A stretch of 64,000 nucleotides of DNA from Streptomyces cyaneus. GTDB lineage: Bacteria > Actinomycetota > Actinomycetes > Streptomycetales > Streptomycetaceae. The notes beneath the pieces were generated by a model. It was given only the letters and a program-made list of their open reading frames with translations, was not told where the DNA came from and did not search any database. A program made the translations under genes and the position numbers. The stretch covers positions 248,001-312,000 of the forward strand of contig NZ_RQJW01000007.1 in assembly GCF_004028635.1 (NCBI RefSeq). The letters run 5' to 3'. Below are positions 57,375 to 64,000 of the stretch, piece after piece (within the stretch, counting starts at the first letter, position 1; each line of letters starts with the position of its first letter).

Positions 57375-59950
57375 CCCACGAGCGGGAGCTACCGGAGGCC
57401 CCCGACTCCCGGAACGCCCCCGCCCTCCCGGACTCTCCCGAACTCACCCCCACCACCGAAGCCCCCACCCCCTCCCCCGACCTCTCCGTCGTCATCCCCG
57501 CCTACAACGAACAACACCGCCTCACCCCTACCCTCGACGCCATCACCCACCACCTGGCCGCCCACGACGCCCGCTGGCCCGAGTGGGAGATCGTCGTCGC
57601 CGACGACGGTTCCACCGACGGCACCGGCGATCTCGTCACCGCCCGCCAGGACCCCCGTATCCGCCTGGTCACCATCCCCCGCAACCGCGGCAAGGGCCAC
57701 GCCCTCCGCCTGGGCGTCGCCACATCCCTCGGCCGTCGTGTCCTCGTCACGGACGCCGATCTCGCGACGCCGATCGACGAACTGGAGCGGCTCGACAAAG
57801 CGCTCACCGAGGGCAACTCCGCGGCGATCGGCTCCCGTTCGGTCCCCGGCGCCACGATCGGCGCCCGCCAGCACCGGCTTCGCGAACTCCTCGGCCGCGC
57901 AGGGAACTTACTCATCCGCCGCACGACCCTCCCCGGCATCCGCGACACCCAGTGCGGCTTCAAGCTCTACGACGGCGACCGCGCCCGCGAGGCCTACGCC
58001 GCCTCCCGCGTCAACGGCTGGGGCATAGACGTCGAGGTGTTACGGCACCTGCACCGCGCCGGCCTGCCCGTCGCCGAGGTCCCGGTCCGCTGGTCCCACC
58101 AGCCCGGCTCGAAGGTCGCCCCCCTCGACTACGCCCGCGCCCTCGCCGAGATAACCCGCATCACCCTGCGCTCCCTGAGCTCCCTCCGCTCTCTCCACTC
58201 CCTCCGATCCCTCCACTCCCTCCGATCCCTCCACTCCCTCCGCCCCGCCGATCTCTTCGCCCCCTTCCTCTTCCTCCTCATGTCGGTGGCCCTCTACTCC
58301 GGCCGCTTCTTCGACCCGGCCCACCGCTATCTCCCCGACTCCCTGCGCGACCAGAACCAGTGGGAGTGGTTCTTCGCGGTCACGGCCGACAACGTCGCCC
58401 ACTTCCGCAACCCCCTCTTCTCCGACCTCCAGGGCTTCCCCGACGGCGTGAACCTCATGGCCAACACGGTCATGCTCGGCCTCTCCGTCCCCCTCACACC
58501 GCTGACCCTGCTCGCCGGCCCCGCGGTCGCCCTCAGCCTGGTGATGACGCTGGGCCTCGCCGCCACCGCGGCCGCCTGGTACCGGCTGATCGTCAAGTAC
58601 GTCGTACGAGGCCGGATCGCGGCCTTCCTCGGCGCGTCCCTGGCCGCGTTCGCCCCGCCCATGGTCAGCCACGCCCACGCGCACCCGAACTTCGTGGTCC
58701 TCTTCATGATCCCGCTGATCATCGACCGCGCTCTGCGTCTGTGCGCGGGCACCCGGGTCGTACGGGACGGGGTGGTGCTGGGCCTGATGGCGGCGTATCA
58801 AGTCTTCTTCGGCGAGGAGCCGTTGTTGCTGGCGGCGCTGGGCATGCTGCTCTTCGCCGCCGCCTACGCCGCCGTACGCCGGGATGCGGCACGGGAGTCC
58901 TGGCGCCCGTTGGTCAGGGGCGTGCTCATCGGCGCCTCCGTCTGCCTTCCCCTGGTCGTGTATCCGCTCGTCTGGCAGTTCGCCGGACCGCAGAGCTACA
59001 CGGACATCGAGCACAATCCCCGCTCGTTCAACAGCCCTCTCGCCCTGCTCTCCTTCGCCGAGCGGTCCTGGCTCGCGGGCGACGCGGACACGGCGAACGC
59101 CCTGGCCTTCAACACCACCGAACAGAACGCCTTCTACGGCTGGCCGCTGATCCTCCTCGCCTTCGCGATCCTCGTACGGCTGTGGGAGCAGGCCCTGGTC
59201 AAGGCGCTGGCGTTCACGGCGGTGGCCGCCGCGTTCCTGTCCCTGGGGCGGGAGTTCCGCATCCCGCTGACGGACCTCACCGTCCCCGGTCCCTGGAAAC
59301 TTCTCGCCGACAAGCCGCTGTTCGAGGCCGTCATCGAGAGCCGCGTCGCGATGATCTGCGCTCCCGCGCTCGGCATGCTGCTCGCACTCGCCGTCGACCG
59401 GCGCCTGGCAGCCCGCCCCCTGAGCACGCGGTACGTCGGCCTGCTGGGTGTCGGCCTCGCCCTGCTCCCGCTCATTCCGGCCCCGTTGAAGGCGGTCGAC
59501 CGCGTCGACGTGCCCGCCTTCATCGCGAACGGGGCCTGGAAGTCGTACGTCCGCGAAGGCGAGTCTCTCGTGCCGGTGCCGCTGCCCGACCCCGGCGACG
59601 CGGAGGCGCTGCACTGGCAGACCGAGGCCGGCCTCGGCTTCAAGCTAGCGGGCGGCTACTTCAACGGGCCCTACGGCGACGAACGCGTCGGCATCTACGG
59701 CGCCGAGCCCCGCTTCACCTCCAACCTGCTGCGTGATGTCCGCAACTCGGGCCAGGTTCCGCCGGTCAACGAGTCCTGGCGGGAGCAGGCCCGGGTGGAT
59801 CTGGCGTACTGGCGGGCGGGCGTACTGGTGCTGGCGCCGCAGCCGAACGACGGGGCGCTGCGGGAGACCGTGGCGAAGCTGGTGGGCGGCCCGGGTAGGT
59901 GGGTCGACGGAGTGTGGGTATGGGATCTGCACGAGCGGGGACTTGCATGA
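57371..59950 (+). CDS. GT2 glycosyltransferase fused to a polytopic membrane domain
   Basis: 859 aa. Residues ~38-270: dolichyl-phosphate-sugar-synthase-like GT2 (LSVVIPAYNEQHRLTPTLDA, IVVADDGSTDGTGDL, IPRNRGKGHALRLG, DAD at 128-130, DTQCGFKLYDG). A repeat linker (LRSLHSLRSLHSLRSLHSLR) leads to ~11 membrane helices and an extracellular C-terminal domain, like GT-C/YfhO-type proteins. One polypeptide may therefore make a polyprenyl-phosphate sugar and use it on the outside. Codons 180 and 224 are TTA (57908-57910, 58040-58042), so expression is probably bldA-dependent. ATG coupled to the GntR stop. Confidence 0.85.
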   Translation: MTHERELPEAPDSRNAPALPDSPELTPTTEAPTPSPDLSVVIPAYNEQHRLTPTLDAITHHLAAHDARWPEWEIVVADDGSTDGTGDLVTARQDPRIRLVTIPRNRGKGHALRLGVATSLGRRVLVTDADLATPIDELERLDKALTEGNSAAIGSRSVPGATIGARQHRLRELLGRAGNLLIRRTTLPGIRDTQCGFKLYDGDRAREAYAASRVNGWGIDVEVLRHLHRAGLPVAEVPVRWSHQPGSKVAPLDYARALAEITRITLRSLSSLRSLHSLRSLHSLRSLHSLRPADLFAPFLFLLMSVALYSGRFFDPAHRYLPDSLRDQNQWEWFFAVTADNVAHFRNPLFSDLQGFPDGVNLMANTVMLGLSVPLTPLTLLAGPAVALSLVMTLGLAATAAAWYRLIVKYVVRGRIAAFLGASLAAFAPPMVSHAHAHPNFVVLFMIPLIIDRALRLCAGTRVVRDGVVLGLMAAYQVFFGEEPLLLAALGMLLFAAAYAAVRRDAARESWRPLVRGVLIGASVCLPLVVYPLVWQFAGPQSYTDIEHNPRSFNSPLALLSFAERSWLAGDADTANALAFNTTEQNAFYGWPLILLAFAILVRLWEQALVKALAFTAVAAAFLSLGREFRIPLTDLTVPGPWKLLADKPLFEAVIESRVAMICAPALGMLLALAVDRRLAARPLSTRYVGLLGVGLALLPLIPAPLKAVDRVDVPAFIANGAWKSYVREGESLVPVPLPDPGDAEALHWQTEAGLGFKLAGGYFNGPYGDERVGIYGAEPRFTSNLLRDVRNSGQVPPVNESWREQARVDLAYWRAGVLVLAPQPNDGALRETVAKLVGGPGRWVDGVWVWDLHERGLA
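58181..58244 (+). repeat. 18-bp coding tandem repeat
   Basis: tccctccgctctctccac (58181), tccctccgatccctccac (58199 and 58217, identical) and a partial copy to 58244. Encodes the SLRSLH repeats that link the GT2 and membrane parts. Confidence 0.9.
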
Positions 59951-60069
59951 GGAACCCGCATGAGGAACCCGCATGAGGGGTCCGCCGCCGAGCGGCACCG
60001 TTTACCCTTCCCTGACCACTGTGCTACGCCTTAGCCACGCCGTGCGACCGCTGTGTGAGGAGCCCTCTT

Positions 60070-60720
60070 TTGGCCTGTGACCTGTGGCTGGTACCGCTTG
60101 TCGACGTGTTGTGCCACACCCCCGACAACCCCTTCGCCGAGGAACTCGCGCAATACAACAAGGTGCTCGCCGAGGCCGGGCTGCCACCGGTGCCGGTGTA
60201 CCAGTACATGCCGGGCCTGTCCGGCGACGTCGCCCCGGTGGCCGGGTTCGACTACGACGCGCTGCACTTCCTGCGCCGCGCGTATCTGCTCCAGGTCTGT
60301 CAGCTGCCGGTGACCCCGGTCGACGAACTGGGCGGCGACTACGAGCAGCTCTTGGAGATGTTCGAGACGACGGCCCAGCAGTCGCACCTGGTCTGGCACT
60401 ACGACCACGCGGGCGCGTACGTCCCCGTCGACTTCCCGAACCCGCTCTCCAACGAAGAACTCCTCGCGGGCGGCGGCCCCTTGGGCTCCTCGCAGTCGCT
60501 GCTGCGGGAGCTGGAGTTCGTGGCCCCGGTCATCGGCATCGACCCGGCCAACCCTCCGACGGCCCCCCAGCCCCCGCTCGCGCCCACGGCCCTGGAGGAG
60601 CCGGCGGTTCCCGCCCCGTACGATCCGAGCCCCTTCGCCCGTGAACGGCATGTGTGGCTGGGGCTGCACGCGGCGGCGACGCGGAGCCTGGCGCAGGGTT
60701 CGATGATCGTGTTCAGCTGA
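60070..60720 (+). CDS. Conserved hypothetical protein next to purA
   Basis: About 216 aa, soluble. Begins LACDLWLVPLVDVLCHTPDN, has AEAGLPPVPVYQYMPGL, YDALHFLRRAYLLQVCQLPV, LVWHYDHAGAYVPVDFPNPL and ends SLAQGSMIVFS. Not recognised as a named family; a protein of this type lies near purA in other streptomycetes to my recollection. TTG at 60070 is chosen for the aggag 7 bp upstream; GTG at 60055 is an alternative. A Pro-rich stretch (NPPTAPQPPLAPTALEEP) separates the two parts. Confidence 0.75.
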   Translation: MACDLWLVPLVDVLCHTPDNPFAEELAQYNKVLAEAGLPPVPVYQYMPGLSGDVAPVAGFDYDALHFLRRAYLLQVCQLPVTPVDELGGDYEQLLEMFETTAQQSHLVWHYDHAGAYVPVDFPNPLSNEELLAGGGPLGSSQSLLRELEFVAPVIGIDPANPPTAPQPPLAPTALEEPAVPAPYDPSPFARERHVWLGLHAAATRSLAQGSMIVFS

Positions 60721-60739
60721 CCTGCTTGCATCGGCCGGC

Positions 60740-61030
60740 CTACTTCAGCTGGGACATCCCCTTCTGCAGGTCCTCGAGGTTCATCACGGGCGTGTAGTCC
60801 ACCTTGGCGCCGAATGTCTGGAAGAGCTGCTCGGTGAGCGGCGGCATCTGGGAGGTGTCCTGCATGTCGAAGACCATGAACATCGTGCGGACCCCGTTGT
60901 CGGGGCCGAAGTAGGAGGCCTCCGGCTTGAAGGCCTCCATGATCTCCTTCATCAGCTGGGGCATCTTGCCGCTGCGGAGGACTTCGTTCGTCCTCTCGGT
61001 GTCGAGATGGGCCTGGAGCAGCACGCGCAT
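60740..61030 (-). CDS. Small conserved protein, dimeric alpha/beta-barrel-like
   Basis: 96 aa. MRVLLQAHLDTERTNEVLRS, then AFKPEASYFGPDNGVRTMFM, VFDMQDTSQMPPLTEQLFQ and a C-terminal MNLEDLQKGMSQL. Size and strand-helix pattern suggest a ferredoxin-like dimeric alpha/beta barrel (DUF3303-like). Function unknown. ATG at 61030 is preferred (gaaggtgag just before it); GTG at 61039 is possible. It converges on the preceding plus-strand gene. Confidence 0.7.
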   Translation of the reverse strand: MRVLLQAHLDTERTNEVLRSGKMPQLMKEIMEAFKPEASYFGPDNGVRTMFMVFDMQDTSQMPPLTEQLFQTFGAKVDYTPVMNLEDLQKGMSQLK

Positions 61031-61071
61031 GACACTCACCTTCTCTTCTGATCGCCCCCTACCACCGCACG

Positions 61072-61571
61072 CTAGGGGCGCTGCGCGCGCTTCGCCCGTT
61101 CACAGCTCCATCGGGTGGACCGCTGGCCGCCGAACGTGAGGGGCCCGTTGATGTCCCGTGCCTGGACGACGGGCCCCTGGAACGTCCCCCCGGAGATCTC
61201 GTTGTGCACGTCGCCCGCGCCGGTCCGCGCCTGATCCCACGCCTCGGCCCGGTGGCGCCAGGTTTCGAGGGCCCTGGCGAAGGCCGGGTCCTGCCGGGCC
61301 CGTTCCGCCAGCACCTCGGCGAGCTCCCTGGCCCGTTCCACAGATCTGTTGACCTTCTGCGCCGGCTCCGCGCAGCACCCGCTGCGTGTCGATCAGCCGC
61401 CGGGCCACGTCGCTGGCGGGCGCCCCGCGCACCGGCGTACAGGCACGCGGGTGCGCCGCCGCGATCTGAGCCGCCGAGCACGACGAGGCGGCGGTTGGGC
61501 AGGCGGGTGAAGTAGGCGGCTGCGGAGAGCCGGGCATCGAAGCCGGGTGTCCCCCCGTTCCCCACCAACAC
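61072..61571 (-). pseudogene. Frameshifted small protein with an NLR-associated amyloid-type motif
   Basis: Coding bias passes through three frames on the minus strand: LSAAAYFTRLPNRRLVVLGG (~61571-61440), then ASDVARRLIDTQRVLRGAGA (~61430-61355), then VERARELAEVLAERARQDPA to the end at 61072. The last part contains DVHNEISGGTFQGPVVQARD followed by INGPLTFGG (61132-61203), an N-x-x-G-x-x-x-G-x-V-x-Q pattern seen at the ends of small effectors and N-termini of NLR-type ATPases in Streptomyces. No NLR gene is adjacent. Either a decayed effector or a gene with sequencing errors. Confidence 0.45.
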
Positions 61572-61578
61572 AGCGAAA

Positions 61579-61608
61579 CGCCCCGGCGGTCGACCGACCG
61601 CCGGGGCG
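61579..61608 (-). terminator. purA terminator
   Basis: Perfect 12-bp stem cgccccggcggt (61579-61590) and accgccggggcg (61597-61608), 6-nt loop, 19 bp after the purA stop; on the minus strand it is followed by gtttcgctgtgtt. Confidence 0.8.
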
Positions 61609-61626
61609 CATCACGTACGCCGTGTC

Positions 61627-62910
61627 CTACAGGAACGAGTTGATCTCGATCGTCTCGTCCCGGCCCGGTCCCACACCGATCGCGGAGATCGGCGCCCCGG
61701 ACATCTCCTCCAGCGCCTTGACGTACGCCTGGGCGTTCTTCGGCAGGTCGGAGAAGGACTTGGCCTTGCTGATGTCCTCGCTCCAGCCCGGCAGCATCTC
61801 GTAGACCGGCTTCGCGTGGTGGAAGTCGCTCTGGGAGTACGGGAGCTCCTCGACGCGCTTGCCGTCGATCTCGTACGCCACACAGACCGGGATCTGCTCC
61901 CAGCCGGTCAGGACGTCCAGCTTGGTGAGGAAGAAGTCGGTCAGGCCGTTCACGCGGGTCGCGTAGCGGGCGATCACGGCGTCGAACCAGCCGCAGCGGC
62001 GGTCACGGCCGGTGGTGACACCCCGCTCGCCACCGATGCGGCGCAGCGCCTCGCCGTCCTCGTCGAAGAGCTCGGTCGGGAAGGGACCCGAGCCGACGCG
62101 GGTGGTGTACGCCTTCAGGATGCCGATGACCCGGCTGATCTTCGTCGGGCCGACTCCGGCGCCGGTGCAGGCACCGCCCGCGGTCGGGTTGGAGGAGGTG
62201 ACGAAGGGGTACGTGCCGTGATCGATGTCGAGGAGCGTGCCCTGGCCGCCCTCGAAGAGGACCACCTTGTCCTGCTCCAGGGCCTGGTTGAGCACCAGGA
62301 CCGTGTCGGCGACGTACGGCTGGAGCTTGTCGGCGTAGCCCAGCAGCTCCTCGACCACCTGGTCGACGGCGATCGCACGCCGGTTGTAGAGCTTGGTGAG
62401 GATCTGGTTCTTGGCGTCGAGGGCCGCCTCGACCTTCTGGGTCAGGATCGACTCGTCGTAGAGGTCCTGGACCCTGATGCCGACGCGGTTGATCTTGTCC
62501 GCGTAGGTCGGGCCGATGCCGCGGCCGGTCGTCCCGATCTTCCGCTTCCCGAGGAAGCGTTCCGTCACCTTGTCCACCGTCACGTTGTAGGGCGTGATGA
62601 TGTGAGCGTTACCGCTGATCAGGAGCTTGGACGTGTCGACGCCGCGCTCGTTCAGCCCGTTCAGCTCGGAGAACAGGACCGACGGGTCGACGACGACGCC
62701 GTTGCCAATGACCGGGGTGCACCCCGGGGACAGGATTCCGGAAGGGAGCAGGTGGAGGGCGTACTTCTGATCACCCACGACTACCGTGTGGCCGGCGTTG
62801 TTGCCGCCCTGGTAGCGCACCACGTAGTCGACGGATCCGCCTAGCAGGTCCGTCGCCTTTCCCTTGCCTTCGTCACCCCACTGAGCACCGAGCAGCACAA
62901 GTGCGGGCAC
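61627..62910 (-). CDS. purA: Adenylosuccinate synthetase
   Basis: 427 aa. Joins IMP and aspartate with GTP, the first committed step to AMP. Start PALVLLGAQWGDEGKGKATD holds the P-loop and the catalytic Asp and His set (with NNAGHTVVV). Further signatures: LFEGGQGTLLDIDHGTYPFV, TSSNPTAGGACTGAG, KIGTTGRGIGPTYADK, and GERGVTTGRDRRCGWFD (IMP/aspartate loop). All expected motifs are intact. GTG at 62910. A hairpin follows it and another lies in the upstream region. Confidence 0.97.
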   Translation of the reverse strand: MPALVLLGAQWGDEGKGKATDLLGGSVDYVVRYQGGNNAGHTVVVGDQKYALHLLPSGILSPGCTPVIGNGVVVDPSVLFSELNGLNERGVDTSKLLISGNAHIITPYNVTVDKVTERFLGKRKIGTTGRGIGPTYADKINRVGIRVQDLYDESILTQKVEAALDAKNQILTKLYNRRAIAVDQVVEELLGYADKLQPYVADTVLVLNQALEQDKVVLFEGGQGTLLDIDHGTYPFVTSSNPTAGGACTGAGVGPTKISRVIGILKAYTTRVGSGPFPTELFDEDGEALRRIGGERGVTTGRDRRCGWFDAVIARYATRVNGLTDFFLTKLDVLTGWEQIPVCVAYEIDGKRVEELPYSQSDFHHAKPVYEMLPGWSEDISKAKSFSDLPKNAQAYVKALEEMSGAPISAIGVGPGRDETIEINSFL

Positions 62911-63045
62911 GCGCGTACACCCCTTCCGGGCGGGGCATGTCCAAGGTCAGGGGTGTACACGGAGGGTCTTGACCGTGTACACCACGACAGGTCGCGACCG
63001 TCGTTGGCCGTGAACCGTCGGACCGGATGGCCCCGGAATAGACGA

Positions 63046-63073
63046 AGCCCCTGGCGCAATAGCGCAAGGGGCT
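63046..63073. other. Hairpin in the purA / kinase divergent region
   Basis: agcccctggcgc (63046-63057) and gcgcaaggggct (63062-63073), one mismatch, 4-nt loop aata. It lies between divergent starts, so it is not an ordinary end-of-gene terminator; possibly a leader attenuator of either transcript. Confidence 0.5.
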
Positions 63074-63106
63074 CTTGCACAAAGATGCTACCCGAGGAAG
63101 CGAGGC

Positions 63107-63976
63107 ATGGCCGAGGTGGCGACTTTCGCGATGTCCGATCAGCTGCTGGTGGTGATCGATCCGGTCGCCCTGAGGACGGACGGGGAATCCGTCAGGATCG
63201 CGAAAGACGTGCTCAGCGCGGGTGCGGCGACGAAAGTGTGTCTGCCTCAGGGGCCGGAGGAATTCGCCCGCGCCCTGGCTCGGCGCGGGTCGCGACGGCC
63301 CGTGGTCGTCGGCGACGACCGGGCGCTGATGCGGGCCGTGTCACTGCTGCACCGGCAGCGGCAGCTGGCCGAATGCGTGCTGTCGGTGGTGCCGGTCGGG
63401 GCCGCGCTGTCGCTGGCCGGATCCCTCGGGGTGCCGACGGGGGCGGTGGCGGCGGCCCGGGCGGTGCTGGAGGGAGTGGAGCGGCGACTCGACCTCCTCG
63501 TGGACGACAGCGACGGCGTGGTGCTGGGCGCGCTGCGGATCCCGCCGATACGGGACGCCGAGCCGTCGGCGGGGGCGAACGGGGCGACCGCGGTGGGGCC
63601 GGGTGCGGGGCGCCCTTGGCTGCGGACGTGCCAGTCGCTCGTACGGACGCTGGTGCCGACGCGAGGCACGCTCCCCGGCGAATCCGGGCCGTCGCGACTG
63701 CGCGTCGAGGTCGACGGAACGACGCTGGTGGACCTCGATCAGCCGGTGGAAGCGGTGTCGGTGGCGCCGGGGGCCGCGGGTGTGGCCGAGGTGGAGGTAC
63801 GGCCGGCTTCGGTCGGGGCGGAGGCCTCGCCGCTGCGCGCCGAGGGTCGGACGGTGACCGTGTCGGGGGCGCACTTCCGGTACCGGGCGGATGCGGCGGT
63901 GTCGGGGCCGGTGCGGACACGGACGTGGGAGGTTCGGGAGGGGGCTTGGGGGCTTACGGTGCCGGCAGTGGGGTGA
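63107..63976 (+). CDS. Diacylglycerol kinase-like (DAGKc) protein
   Basis: 289 aa. The N-terminal half shows a DAGK catalytic-domain-like fold: LLVVIDPVALRTDGESVRIA, RPVVVGDDRALMRAVSLLHR, LSVVPVG, LAGSLGVPTGAVAAARAVLE and LLVDDSDGVVLGALRIPP. The GGDGT loop of active lipid kinases is replaced by VVVGDDRAL, so catalytic activity is uncertain. The C-terminal part is beta-rich (SRLRVEVDGTTLVDLDQPVE). ATG at 63107 has gaggaag upstream; ATG at 63131 is an alternative. Divergent from purA. Confidence 0.7.
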   Translation: MAEVATFAMSDQLLVVIDPVALRTDGESVRIAKDVLSAGAATKVCLPQGPEEFARALARRGSRRPVVVGDDRALMRAVSLLHRQRQLAECVLSVVPVGAALSLAGSLGVPTGAVAAARAVLEGVERRLDLLVDDSDGVVLGALRIPPIRDAEPSAGANGATAVGPGAGRPWLRTCQSLVRTLVPTRGTLPGESGPSRLRVEVDGTTLVDLDQPVEAVSVAPGAAGVAEVEVRPASVGAEASPLRAEGRTVTVSGAHFRYRADAAVSGPVRTRTWEVREGAWGLTVPAVG

Positions 63977-64000
63977 CCGGTCAGGCCTCGTCTTCTGGGT

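Overview
The window is chromosomal DNA from a Streptomyces-like actinomycete. Support for this: very high GC with strong G/C preference at third codon positions, many GTG/TTG starts, 4-bp stop/start overlaps, an SsgA-family sporulation protein, an ECF sigma/anti-sigma pair, and a few TTA (bldA-type) codons. No rRNA, tRNA or CRISPR array was seen. Conserved housekeeping landmarks (aspartokinase-asd, recR-ybaB, a Ser/Thr kinase, purA) follow one another as I remember them from S. coelicolor around SCO3613-SCO3630, with accessory modules inserted between them.

Layout. 0-1.2 kb: 5' end of an adenylation-enzyme operon running off the left edge (hypothetical, GNAT, AMP-binding). 1.2-2.4 kb: gene-poor stretch with a strong hairpin. 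2.4-6.5 kb: a 1345-aa nSTAND NTPase with 14 WD40 repeats. 6.7-18.3 kb: UTRA protein and glycosyltransferase, ferredoxin and amidohydrolase, TIGR03943/permease pair, dual TrkA-N protein, S9 peptidase, methyltransferase, SnoaL-like protein, SURF1. 18.3-22.9 kb: ECF sigma with a membrane anti-sigma-like partner, then asd and ask. 23.2-25.1 kb: a cyclodipeptide synthase and a CYP121-like P450, a compact diketopiperazine pathway. 25.2-29 kb: two-component system, secreted SnoaL/SgcJ-like protein, small membrane protein, TauE exporter. 29-31.5 kb: an NB-ARC protein and a two-TM protein that share a Gly/Ala repeat. 31.6-35 kb: SsgA-like, DUF5063, recR, ybaB and a SLATT 2TM protein.

35.4-45.2 kb is a divergent RiPP-type gene cluster: M3 peptidase, a 105-aa possible precursor or partner, SAM methyltransferase, YcaO, TfuA, HEXXH protein, an iron/2OG oxygenase and its degenerate paralogue, bracketed by two related MFS exporters. 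YcaO plus TfuA predicts peptide backbone thioamidation. No textbook precursor is obvious, so this is the best candidate for an undescribed system.

45.2-51.6 kb: PstS-like protein, Ser/Thr kinase, MarR and DJ-1 pair, class III aminotransferase. 51.8-56.4 kb: a LuxR two-component system divergent from an MMPL transporter, framed by inverted IS-like ends, the left one with a transposase remnant. 56.6-60 kb: autoregulated-looking GntR and a GT2-membrane fusion with two TTA codons. 60-64 kb: conserved hypotheticals, a frameshifted gene with an amyloid-type motif, purA, and a diacylglycerol kinase-like protein.
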